Positions 1 to 7,297 of a stretch of DNA of 7,592 bases are shown here, piece by piece (positions within the stretch are counted from its first letter, which is position 1; every line of letters starts with the position of its first letter). Both the position numbers and the translations under genes were made by a program. The notes below the pieces were generated by a model. The model saw only the letters and a program-made list of their open reading frames with translations. It did not search any database and was not told where the DNA came from. The DNA is from JBOFDP01 sp051647125 (GTDB lineage: Bacteria; Bacteroidota; Bacteroidia; Chitinophagales; Chitinophagaceae): positions 1 to 7,592 of the forward strand of contig JBOFDP010000033.1 of the NCBI GenBank assembly GCA_051647125.1. Reading direction: 5' to 3'.

Positions 1-29
1 AATTTAAGGCTTTTTGTTGAGCAGAAGTT

Positions 30-3000
30 ATGTTATCTATTATTTTAAAATATTTATATTCTAGTGGTACGGAAGAAAATATACAACGAGGGAAAAAGAT
101 TTTTTTAACACAACCTATTCAAGAAATTAATAGAATTAAAAATCATATTGAATTAAAGGTTAAAGATGATACTTATCAGAGTATTTATACGATTACTATA
201 GATAATTTTGAGGAGGAAAATACCAAAAATTTAAAACTTAAATGTAGTTGTAGTTATAGTTTTTCTCCTATATGCAGACATAAAGCAGCGGGGTTGTTTT
301 ATGTGGATCAACTTTTTTCAAAAAATCCTATCAAGAAAGTGGCAATATTGCCTCTAAACCCAGCTCCTAAGCATAAAGAGGAAGTTTATGTATCAGAATC
401 TAAGGATAAAATAGTCTTAGAAGAGGTTAACTATGGAGTGGGTATTGCACTAAAAAAAATGAATATAGCTTATTCCAAAAAAGTTCAGAAAATTTTAGAT
501 AAATACTTTCAAGACCAAGCATTTCAAAATTTTTTGAATATGTATTTGGAAAAAAATATTAATCTACAAATAGCCAAAGTTCTCTTCTTAAATAATTTTT
601 TTAAAGAACTTATACATCAAAATTTAGAAATTACTTTATATCAAGGGGAAAAAGTTTTTAATTATACACTTTCCCAAAAAGCTATTTCTATTACTTTTAA
701 ATTGCGTCAAAATAAGGATCATTATTTATGGAAGCTACAATTAGAAAGTTCTTATTATATGGATCAGCTTCACTGGGAAAATACTTTATTTTTAACTACT
801 TCAGATGATGAAATACCCACTTGGAAAAATGCAGAAGATATACTTACTTATTTTACATATTATCCCAATGTAGAAAAAAAATATACCTATACAAATTTAC
901 CTTTATTGTTTAATAAACATTTGCTCAAAGAAAGTCTAAGATACCCTTGTGATGTAGATAGTGCTTGTATTCAAAAAATTATAGACAAACATCCTAAAGC
1001 AATTATTAATTTTGAAAATAATAAGCAGAGTATTAACATACAATTAAGCTTTTTATATGAAAATTTTGAGGTAACACCGCCTTGTTTTGGATATTATTAC
1101 CAACTATTGAATAACAATAAATTTGTACTTATAAAAGCATATAAAGATTACGAAAATGAGGTGGCAGAAGACATATCTCAACTGCATTCATCGTTTAAGA
1201 TGATCACCCCATTTCAATTGTCACTATCTAAAAAAGAATTATCCAAACAATGGATTTCTTTATTCTTCGATACACTTTCGGATATTAAAGTATTAGTAAA
1301 AAATAATCAAAATTTACTTTCATCTTCTAAAACTGCGAAAACATTAACTCAACTGTTTATATCTAGAAAAAATGATTTCTTTGATATTCAAATTAAAGCC
1401 AGCCTTGGAAATTATAATTTTACTATGGCAGAATTGGAGGAAATGTTTATTAATGATAAAATGACAACATACACCTTACCTACTAATGAAGAGTTTGAAA
1501 TACCTAAGGAATGGATTACTAAATTTCGTACTTTATTTAAGGTAGGAAAGGTTGAAAACAATCATCTTATTTTACAAAATTACTATCAACATTTATTAGA
1601 GAATTTTGAAGAGTTTTCTCAACTCAGAGACGATAATGGAGAGTTTTCTCAAGATAAAAAAATTTCTACAATAAGACCTCCAAAAATGCGAGGAATTACT
1701 TTACGAAATTATCAAAAAGAAGGGTTTAAATGGATGGGTATTTTAGAACAAACCCATCATGGAGGATTACTTGCGGATGATATGGGTTTGGGAAAAACGA
1801 TTCAAATGCTTGCTAAATTATTACATTATTATAAAACCCATCAAAAGTTAAAAACAATCATCGTATGCCCTGCCTCGGTAACGAATAATTGGATAGATGA
1901 AATTCAACGTTTTACCCCTGTTCTTTCTGCTTTTATTCATCATGGCAATAAAAGAAAATTTAATTTGGAAGTACTAGAAAAATATGATATTATTCTTATT
2001 TCTTATAATACTTTGCAAAAAGATATAACTCATTTTAAAATGATTGAATTTGACTATGCTATTTTAGACGAATCTCAGTACATTAAAAACCCATATAGCA
2101 AAACCACCCGTGCCGTGTATCAACTTCAAGCTAAGCACCGTATGTGTCTGAGTGGTACACCTTTGCAAAATTATACTTTTGATATTTATGCTCAAATGAA
2201 TTTTCTTAATCCAGGGTTTTTGGGTAGTATAGAAAATTTTAAAAATCGTTTTGCCGCACTTATAGATGTGTATGAAGACAAGCAAGCCAAAGAGGATTTA
2301 AAGAATATTCTTAATCCGTTTATTTTGCGTCGTACAAAAAATCAAGTAGCTACCGAATTACCTCCTAAAACAGATTGTATTTTGTATTGTGATATGGAAG
2401 AACAGCAACGCTATATTTATGAATACTACAGAGAATTATATCGTAATAAATTACTTAATCTTGTGAAAGAAGAAGGTTTAGGAAAAAGTAAGTTACATGT
2501 TTTACAAGGACTTACTTTTTTACGTCAAATTTGTAACTCCCCTTCATTGGTTAAAGAAAATATCCCGTATAGCAATATTCCTATAAAAATCAAGGTTTTA
2601 GACAGTCATATTACGGAACATATAAGAGAACATAAGATACTTATATTTTCTCAATTTGTAGGTATGTTGCAAATAATAAAAAAAGATATAGACCATTTAA
2701 AAATACCCTATGCTTATTTGAATGGGCAGACGCCATTGAAAGAACGTAAAAAGCAAATTCAAGTTTTTCAAGAAGATGAATCTGTGAGGATTTTTCTTAT
2801 ATCTTTAAAAGCTGGTGGTGTGGGGTTAAATCTTACGGCAGCAGATTATATTTATATAGTAGACCCTTGGTGGAATCCTATGATAGAAGAACAGGCTATA
2901 GATCGTGCCCATCGTATAGGACAAACAAAAAATATATTTTCTTACCGTATGATTTGTAAGAATAGTATTGAAGAAAAAATTTTATTATTGCAACAAAAAA

Positions 3001-3092
3001 AATCAAAGCTTGCCCAAGATTTAATTACTCAAGAAAAAGGATTTGCCAAAACTTTATCGGTTAATGATTTAGAATTTTTGCTAAGTGATTAA
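30..3092 (+). CDS. SNF2-family DEAD/DEAH-box ATPase with N-terminal SWIM zinc finger
   Basis: This is a superfamily 2 ATPase of the SWI2/SNF2 type, which in this family uses ATP to translocate on double-stranded DNA and remodel protein-DNA complexes. A SWIM zinc finger is visible near the N-terminus as CxC-x7-CxH (C72, C74, C82, H84). Residues 100-560 show no motif I recognise. The ATPase core follows: Walker A DDMGLGKT (583-590, K589), motif II DESQ (680-683), motif III LSGTPLQN (707-714), motif V around KAGGVGLNL (about 927-935), and motif VI QAIDRAHRIGQ (955-965). All core motifs look intact, so an active ATPase is expected. At 1020 residues the length is normal for bacterial SWIM-SNF2 proteins. 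The ATG at 30 is the first start after an in-frame TGA at 18-20, and there is no clear Shine-Dalgarno sequence. It is convergent with the aminotransferase gene. The cellular substrate is unknown. No methylase, nuclease or other defence gene adjoins it, so a DISARM-like role is not supported here. Confidence 0.95.
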   Translation: MLSIILKYLYSSGTEENIQRGKKIFLTQPIQEINRIKNHIELKVKDDTYQSIYTITIDNFEEENTKNLKLKCSCSYSFSPICRHKAAGLFYVDQLFSKNPIKKVAILPLNPAPKHKEEVYVSESKDKIVLEEVNYGVGIALKKMNIAYSKKVQKILDKYFQDQAFQNFLNMYLEKNINLQIAKVLFLNNFFKELIHQNLEITLYQGEKVFNYTLSQKAISITFKLRQNKDHYLWKLQLESSYYMDQLHWENTLFLTTSDDEIPTWKNAEDILTYFTYYPNVEKKYTYTNLPLLFNKHLLKESLRYPCDVDSACIQKIIDKHPKAIINFENNKQSINIQLSFLYENFEVTPPCFGYYYQLLNNNKFVLIKAYKDYENEVAEDISQLHSSFKMITPFQLSLSKKELSKQWISLFFDTLSDIKVLVKNNQNLLSSSKTAKTLTQLFISRKNDFFDIQIKASLGNYNFTMAELEEMFINDKMTTYTLPTNEEFEIPKEWITKFRTLFKVGKVENNHLILQNYYQHLLENFEEFSQLRDDNGEFSQDKKISTIRPPKMRGITLRNYQKEGFKWMGILEQTHHGGLLADDMGLGKTIQMLAKLLHYYKTHQKLKTIIVCPASVTNNWIDEIQRFTPVLSAFIHHGNKRKFNLEVLEKYDIILISYNTLQKDITHFKMIEFDYAILDESQYIKNPYSKTTRAVYQLQAKHRMCLSGTPLQNYTFDIYAQMNFLNPGFLGSIENFKNRFAALIDVYEDKQAKEDLKNILNPFILRRTKNQVATELPPKTDCILYCDMEEQQRYIYEYYRELYRNKLLNLVKEEGLGKSKLHVLQGLTFLRQICNSPSLVKENIPYSNIPIKIKVLDSHITEHIREHKILIFSQFVGMLQIIKKDIDHLKIPYAYLNGQTPLKERKKQIQVFQEDESVRIFLISLKAGGVGLNLTAADYIYIVDPWWNPMIEEQAIDRAHRIGQTKNIFSYRMICKNSIEEKILLLQQKKSKLAQDLITQEKGFAKTLSVNDLEFLLSD

Positions 3093-3130
3093 AAAAAAGA
3101 TAAGTTTTTGCTCATCCTTTTTTTAATCAC
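3085..3130. terminator. Bidirectional AT-rich terminator hairpin between convergent genes
   Basis: GTGATTAAAAAAA (3085-3097) pairs with TTTTTTTAATCAC (3118-3130). After one A/C mismatch, three more pairs extend the stem inward (3099-3101 with 3114-3116), leaving a loop of about 12 bases. The stem includes the stop codon of the SNF2 gene (3090-3092). The A-run in one arm and T-run in the other supply a U-tract near the end of the hairpin for transcripts from either side. That fits the position between the convergent SNF2 and aminotransferase genes. The stem has few G-C pairs, so its strength is uncertain. Confidence 0.6.
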
Positions 3131-3169
3131 TATTTTATAAAGATAAATGAATTATAATTAAACAATAAT

Positions 3170-4321
3170 TTATTTGAGCCTGCTAATTACTTCATCTATT
3201 TTATTTTCTTTTTGACAAAGACTAAGTCTGATATAATCCTTTCCCATAGTTCCAAAAATACCACCGGGAGTAGTAAAGATATTTTTTTCATACAAAAGAA
3301 AATCACTTAACGCATAGCCATCTTTATATTGTGAAGGTACTTTCGCCCATCCAAAAAGTCCAGCCTGAGGCAAGTCGTAATTACAATTTAATAGGTCTAG
3401 TATTTGATATATTTTTTTTCTTCGTTGGGTATATATTTGATTAAGCTCTTCATACCAAGTTTGAGGTAAAGATAGGGCTTTGGTAGCAGCCAGCTGTAAA
3501 GGAAAAAACATACCACTATCCATATTACTTTTAAATTGTAGTACTTTTTGTACAATATTTTTATTGCTTGCAAGCATACCCACACGCCACCCCGCCATAT
3601 TGTGAGACTTGCTGAGTGAATTTATCTCTATCGTAATATCTTTAGCTCCCTCTACGCATAGCAAACTCATGGGCTTAGGGTTATTGATAAAACTATACGG
3701 ATTATCGTGGCAAAGTAATAGGTGATGTTTCTTGGCAAAAGCCACTAATTTTTGAAATACTTCGAGGGAGGGTATTGTACCTGTGGGCATGTGTGGATAG
3801 TTTACCCACATAAGTTTTACTTTTGAAAGATCTGTTTTTTCTAGAGCATCAAAATCCGGAAGCCAGTCATTTTTTTCTTCCAAAGTATATTCTCTACATT
3901 TACCTTCTGCTAGGGTTACTGCACTACGATAGGTAGGGTATCCAGGATTGGGGACTAATACTTCGTCTCCTGCATTTAAAAAAGCCATACACACATGCAT
4001 AATACCTTCTTTTGAACCCATAAGGATAAGTAGTTCTGTATCAGGATTTAGCGATACACCATAATGCGTATAATAAAAATCCACAAATGCTTTTCTTAGA
4101 AAAGGACTACCTTGATAGTTTTGATAAGAGTGAGTATTGTCTTTTTGGGCTTCAGTGTACAAACTTTCTATTACTGAAGGGTGAGGAGGCATATCAGGAC
4201 CACCAATGCCAAGGCTAATAATAGGTTTTCCTGCTTGAATAAGTAGGTCTACCTCTCTTAGTTTTTTAGAAAAGTAGTATTCGTTTATTCCTTTTAATCT
4301 TTTTGCATGAGGTATTGTCAT
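3170..4321 (-). CDS. PLP-dependent class I/II aminotransferase, probably aromatic/prephenate branch
   Basis: This is a fold-type I pyridoxal-phosphate aminotransferase of 383 residues, a normal length for the aspartate/LL-diaminopimelate aminotransferase group. Visible signature residues are YQGS (69-72), the N-x4-PTG element NYPHMPTG (N174 to G181), the cofactor-pyridine aspartate in CHDNPYS (D206, with Y209), the Schiff-base lysine in SLSKSHNMAGWR (K238), the phosphate-side arginine in GWRVG (R246) and the carboxylate-binding arginine in YIRLSL (R365). I chose the ATG at 4321. A longer frame opens only at a TTG at 4357, which would overlap pheA by 35 bases and add 12 residues that do not look like the family. 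The chosen start gives stop TGA, one base, then ATG, suggesting translational coupling to pheA. Being paired with prephenate dehydratase suggests transamination of phenylpyruvate or prephenate. Substrate specificity cannot be read from the sequence, and a general aspartate or methionine aminotransferase is possible. Confidence 0.93.
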   Translation of the reverse strand: MTIPHAKRLKGINEYYFSKKLREVDLLIQAGKPIISLGIGGPDMPPHPSVIESLYTEAQKDNTHSYQNYQGSPFLRKAFVDFYYTHYGVSLNPDTELLILMGSKEGIMHVCMAFLNAGDEVLVPNPGYPTYRSAVTLAEGKCREYTLEEKNDWLPDFDALEKTDLSKVKLMWVNYPHMPTGTIPSLEVFQKLVAFAKKHHLLLCHDNPYSFINNPKPMSLLCVEGAKDITIEINSLSKSHNMAGWRVGMLASNKNIVQKVLQFKSNMDSGMFFPLQLAATKALSLPQTWYEELNQIYTQRRKKIYQILDLLNCNYDLPQAGLFGWAKVPSQYKDGYALSDFLLYEKNIFTTPGGIFGTMGKDYIRLSLCQKENKIDEVISRLK

Positions 4322-4322
4322 T

Positions 4323-5168
4323 TCAGTAAATCCAGTTTCCTTTTTTATAAATCCCAAAGATAAGAATGCTTTCGGTTTTGGGTCGTAGTTTTTCTATTAC
4401 TTTAAAAAATGTATCTAAATGATCAAACTCTATATCGGCATGAAAAGCATATTTAAATTGTGTGCCAGGAATGGGAATACTTTGTAGTTTGCTCATATTA
4501 ATGCCATATTGAGTCATGATATTAAGCACTTTGGAGAGGCTTCCTTGACTATGGTCTGTATGGAAATAAATAGAGGCTTTATTAGCATAGGGTGTATGTA
4601 AAATATTTTTTTGTTGTAATACCAAAAAACGAGTATAATTGTCTTTCTTACTGTGAATATTAGGAGATATTATATTAAGATGCAAAAGCTTAGCAGCTAA
4701 ATCACTAGCTATTGCAGCTATATGATGAGTTTTGGATTGTGCAATATATTTTGCACTAAGGGCAGTATCGGCAGTTTCTACCAATTTCCAATGAGGATAT
4801 TGATGCAGATATTGAAGACATTGCTGTATTGCCATATGATGTGAATGTACTTCTTGAATATCTGTAAGGTGTACCCCTGGATTAACCAAAAGATGTTGGT
4901 TGATTTGTAAATAAATTTCTCCCTGTATGCTGAGATGGTGGGTATTTTGTAGTAAAAAATAATTAGGAAGTATACTCCCCGCCAAACTATTTTCTATAGC
5001 CATTAAAGCTCCATCACAAATATCTTTATTTTCTGTAGTTTGTATAAGTTGATAAAACGTATCACAAGGGATAAAATCTATATCTTGACCATACCATTCT
5101 TGGGCAGCTTTATGGTGAAAACTGCCTTCATATCCTTGTATGGCAATACGTTTTTCGGTAGAGTGCAT
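4323..5168 (-). CDS. pheA: Prephenate dehydratase with C-terminal ACT domain, no chorismate mutase domain
   Basis: The protein catalyses decarboxylation and dehydration of prephenate to phenylpyruvate, the committed step to phenylalanine in the cytosol. The 281 residues hold a catalytic domain (about 6-185) and an ACT regulatory domain (about 196-275). Family marks are the N-terminal GYEGSFHHKAA (12-22; usual form GxxGTFSxxAA), AIENSLAGS (57-65), the SHxxA-type stretch HSHHMAIQQC (108-117), and the catalytic TRF motif (T179-R180-F181). The ACT domain reads LQSIPIPG where many enzymes have ESRP, so the phenylalanine-sensing residue set is altered. The same change is, to my recollection, common in Bacteroidota. 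No chorismate mutase domain is fused, unlike the enterobacterial PheA. The ATG at 5168 is preceded by an A-rich leader with no Shine-Dalgarno sequence. The gene leads the two-gene unit with the aminotransferase. No tyrA, DAHP synthase or chorismate mutase follows, because the unit ends at the convergent SNF2 gene. Confidence 0.95.
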   Translation of the reverse strand: MHSTEKRIAIQGYEGSFHHKAAQEWYGQDIDFIPCDTFYQLIQTTENKDICDGALMAIENSLAGSILPNYFLLQNTHHLSIQGEIYLQINQHLLVNPGVHLTDIQEVHSHHMAIQQCLQYLHQYPHWKLVETADTALSAKYIAQSKTHHIAAIASDLAAKLLHLNIISPNIHSKKDNYTRFLVLQQKNILHTPYANKASIYFHTDHSQGSLSKVLNIMTQYGINMSKLQSIPIPGTQFKYAFHADIEFDHLDTFFKVIEKLRPKTESILIFGIYKKGNWIY

Positions 5169-5192
5169 TTTTTGTTTGTATGATTAAGAATA

Positions 5193-5200
5193 CAAATATA
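5193..5200 (-). promoter_or_regulatory. Putative Bacteroidota -7 promoter element for pheA
   Basis: Read on the minus strand, this is TATATTTG, an exact match to the Bacteroidota TAnnTTTG -7 consensus, 24 bases upstream of the pheA ATG. It would give a short leader of roughly 20 bases. The only TTG upstream (minus strand 5217-5215) is 14 bases away, closer than the usual 19-21, so the -33 element is not convincing. Leaders of AT-rich genomes contain chance matches to this motif. Confidence 0.45.
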
Positions 5201-5230
5201 GGGAATAAATAGGACAACAGAATAAGATAA

Positions 5231-5246
5231 AAAGTAAATTTACCTT
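5231..5246. promoter_or_regulatory. Palindrome in the pheA/nif3 divergent region, possible operator
   Basis: GTAAATTTAC (5234-5243) is a perfect 10-bp palindrome. Outside one mismatched pair, two further A-T pairs extend it to 16 bases. It lies upstream of the putative pheA -7 element, around -45 to -55 relative to the inferred pheA start point. The position would suit a dimeric regulator, but no regulator gene is present in the window, and short AT-rich palindromes occur often by chance. The rest of the 226-base intergenic space (5169-5394) holds only the two promoter-like motifs and an isolated AGGAGG followed by a three-codon frame at 5256-5278. Confidence 0.3.
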
Positions 5247-5380
5247 GTTAATTTTAGGAGGATAGAATGGGGTCGTAAAATAAAATATCGGATTATCTAA
5301 AAACTGTATTATATAGCTTTAAATAAGGAAATTCTATTTACTTGCTTTTTTATACGCCTGGTTTATGTTTAAAATAATTA

Positions 5381-5388
5381 TATCTTTA
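5381..5388 (+). promoter_or_regulatory. Putative -7 promoter element immediately before the nif3-like start
   Basis: TATCTTTA matches TAnnTTTG at all but the last position and ends 6 bases before the ATG at 5395. In Bacteroidota, transcription usually starts about 5-7 bases after this element, so the mRNA would be leaderless or nearly so. This supports the ATG at 5395 over the in-frame ATG at 5365, which would lie upstream of the start point. No clear -33 TTTG sits at the expected distance, so the assignment is tentative. Confidence 0.35.
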
Positions 5389-5394
5389 CGGACT

Positions 5395-6507
5395 ATGAAA
5401 GATCAAATTCTCATACAAGATATTATTCAAATTATAGAGCAGGTTGCTCCTCCTTATTTGCAAGAATCTTATGACAACTCAGGCATAATTGTAGGTGAAA
5501 AAAATAGAGTTTGTACAGGGATTATATTGGCTTTGGATTGTACGCTCCAAGTTATCCAAACAGCTATTGAGGAAAAGAAAAATTTCATACTTACTCACCA
5601 TCCACTCATTTTTAAAGGACTGAAAAGAATAACCCAACAAACGGCGATAGAGCAAATAGTTATTTTCGCTATTCAGCACGACATCACCATCTATGCAGCT
5701 CATACCAATTTGGATAATGCATTAAGATATGGCGTAAATAAAGAAATAGCTCAGCGTATAGGTTTATCAGAGATAAAACCTTTGCTTCCAAGAGTGCAAA
5801 TTATGAATAAAATAGTAGTGTTTGTACCACAAAATTATATTGACAAAGTACACCAAGCAATGAGTGAGGCTGGGGCAGGGAATATAGGTAATTATAATAG
5901 TTGCAGTTTTCAATCTCAAGGTACAGGCACATTTAGGGCATTAGCCAATGCCAATCCTTTGGTAGGGGAAAAGATGCAATTGCATAGAGAACCAGAAATT
6001 AAGATAGAGATGCTTTGTTGCCAATGGCAATTACAAACGGTGCTGCAAGCCATGCTTAGCGTACATCCTTATGAAGAGGTGGCTTATGATATTATTCCAT
6101 TACATAATACCTGTAATGACTATGGGAGTGGTGCTATAGGTATGTTGGAAAAAGAAATCAGCGAACAAGATTTTTTAAACCATTTGAAAAAAGTATTTCA
6201 TTTATCGGTTATAAAACATACCGCCTTTTGCGATAAACCTATTCAGCGAGTAGCTTTGTGTGGTGGGGCAGGTGTGTTTTTGCTATCTCACGCCATCCAG
6301 CAAAAAGCAGATATATTGATTACAGGAGATGTGAAACATCATGATTTTTTATTTTCTGCAACATCTTTAATACTTGCTGATATAGGACATTGGGAGAGTG
6401 AACAATTTACGATAGATATTTTTTATCATTTGATTATCAATAAATTTCCTAAATTTGCATCTCGTATTACACAAAAAAATACAAATCCTGTATATTATTT
6501 TATATAA
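5395..6507 (+). CDS. Nif3-like dinuclear metal-centre protein (DUF34, 'GTP cyclohydrolase 1 type 2 homolog')
   Basis: The protein belongs to the NIF3/YbgI/YqfO family, which binds two metal ions in a toroidal hexamer. Its physiological reaction is not settled, and the GTP cyclohydrolase label rests on limited evidence. From the chosen start (370 residues), the expected ligands are all present: LTHHPLIF (H68, H69), AAHTNLD (D107) and GHWESE (H332, E336, the H-x3-E pair). The N-terminal QESYDNSGIIVG is also typical. A central segment of about 130-240, with GAGNIGNYNSC and HPYEEVAYD, is the CutA/PII-like insertion that makes the long YqfO-type form, whereas short homologues such as YbgI are about 250 residues. 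An in-frame ATG at 5365 would add 10 residues that do not resemble the family. The zinc-ribbon gene begins 9 bases after the stop, so the two are probably co-transcribed. Divergent from pheA, it probably has its own promoter. Confidence 0.93.
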   Translation: MKDQILIQDIIQIIEQVAPPYLQESYDNSGIIVGEKNRVCTGIILALDCTLQVIQTAIEEKKNFILTHHPLIFKGLKRITQQTAIEQIVIFAIQHDITIYAAHTNLDNALRYGVNKEIAQRIGLSEIKPLLPRVQIMNKIVVFVPQNYIDKVHQAMSEAGAGNIGNYNSCSFQSQGTGTFRALANANPLVGEKMQLHREPEIKIEMLCCQWQLQTVLQAMLSVHPYEEVAYDIIPLHNTCNDYGSGAIGMLEKEISEQDFLNHLKKVFHLSVIKHTAFCDKPIQRVALCGGAGVFLLSHAIQQKADILITGDVKHHDFLFSATSLILADIGHWESEQFTIDIFYHLIINKFPKFASRITQKNTNPVYYFI

Positions 6508-6516
6508 AAAATTATT

Positions 6517-7275
6517 ATGGCACAAGTATCAACAGAATTTACAATAGAAGAAAAATTGGTTTCATTGGTAAAATTACAAGTGATAGATTCTAAAATAGAT
6601 GAAATACGTATAGTAAGAGGAGAACTCCCTATGGAGGTATCTGATATGGAGGATGAATTGAGTGGATTAGTTGCTAGAAAAACTCGTATAGAAGAAGCAA
6701 TCAATGGTATAGCAGATTATATTAATACTCAAAAAGAAAATATAAAAAAAGCCGAAGAGCTTATTAATAAATATGATAAACAGTCTAATAATGTAAAGAA
6801 TAGTCGTGAGTTTGATGCTATTAATAAAGAACTTGAAAATCAACGTTTGGAACTTAAACTTTTTGAACAACGAATAAGAAATGCTTCAGAAGATTTACTG
6901 CAGAAAACTAAAGCACTTGAAGTTCTTAAAAAAACTATTGAAACCAAACAATCCTCTTTATCTATAAAACAGGAAGAGCTTGGTAATATTATAGTATCTA
7001 CAGAAAAAGAAGAAAAAGACTTGCTCAAGAAGGAGGGGGAGGCTCGTAAAAATGTAGAAGAAAGGTTATTGCATGCTTATGATCGTATTCGTAAAATATA
7101 TAAGAATGGACTTGCTGTTGTGCCTATAGAAAGAGATGCTTGTGGAGGATGTTATCAGGTAGTTACGCCACAACGTCAGGCAGAGGTTATTACTCCTAAA
7201 AAAATATTAGCCTGCGAAAATTGTGGTCGTATTTTAGTAGAGGAATCTTTTTTTAACAAGTATAAGAAGAAATAA
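6517..7275 (+). CDS. C4-type zinc-ribbon coiled-coil protein (COG1579/DUF164)
   Basis: A 252-residue protein made of a long helical coiled coil (about 45-190, rich in E, K, Q and L in heptad-like order) and a C-terminal C4 zinc ribbon with two CxxC knuckles: CGGC (C209, C212) and CENC (C233, C236), separated by TPQRQAEVI. The architecture matches the COG1579 family. Its Helicobacter pylori member (HP0958/FlgZ) binds the RpoN sigma factor and flagellin mRNA, while in most other bacteria the role is unknown. Length and domain order are typical, with no missing cysteine. It starts at an ATG 9 bases after the nif3-like stop, without a Shine-Dalgarno sequence, and is the last gene of that unit before a strong terminator. 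A nucleic-acid or protein-binding role is an inference from the family. No flagellar genes are in view, so the Helicobacter function should not be transferred. Confidence 0.93.
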   Translation: MAQVSTEFTIEEKLVSLVKLQVIDSKIDEIRIVRGELPMEVSDMEDELSGLVARKTRIEEAINGIADYINTQKENIKKAEELINKYDKQSNNVKNSREFDAINKELENQRLELKLFEQRIRNASEDLLQKTKALEVLKKTIETKQSSLSIKQEELGNIIVSTEKEEKDLLKKEGEARKNVEERLLHAYDRIRKIYKNGLAVVPIERDACGGCYQVVTPQRQAEVITPKKILACENCGRILVEESFFNKYKKK

Positions 7276-7297
7276 AATTAGAGTTCCATAATTTAAA

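Noticed and set aside
1..48. Open frame from the window edge to a TAA at 46-48, and another ending at TGA 18-20, as possible ends of an upstream gene
   Set aside because: Only 5 to 15 codons are visible and they match no family I recognise; either could be chance.
2064..2285. Minus-strand 73-codon frame inside the SNF2 gene
   Set aside because: It is the antisense shadow of conserved helicase motifs II-III, with no family resemblance or start signal.
30..3092. SNF2 ATPase as part of a DISARM-like or other anti-phage system
   Set aside because: No methylase, DrmA/DrmB/DrmC-like, nuclease or restriction gene is nearby; the downstream genes are amino acid biosynthesis.
4322..4357. Longer aminotransferase start at TTG 4357
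   Set aside because: It needs a rare start codon, overlaps pheA by 35 bases, and adds 12 residues unlike the family, while an ATG sits one base after the pheA stop.
5169..5394. Riboswitch, T-box or phenylalanine attenuator ahead of pheA
   Set aside because: The inferred leader is only about 20 bases, with no phenylalanine-rich leader peptide and no terminator/antiterminator pair on the minus strand.
6667..7028. Minus-strand frames inside the zinc-ribbon gene with hydrophobic, membrane-like composition
   Set aside because: Hydrophobic F/I/L runs arise from reading the lysine- and glutamate-rich coiled-coil codons in reverse; there is no independent support.
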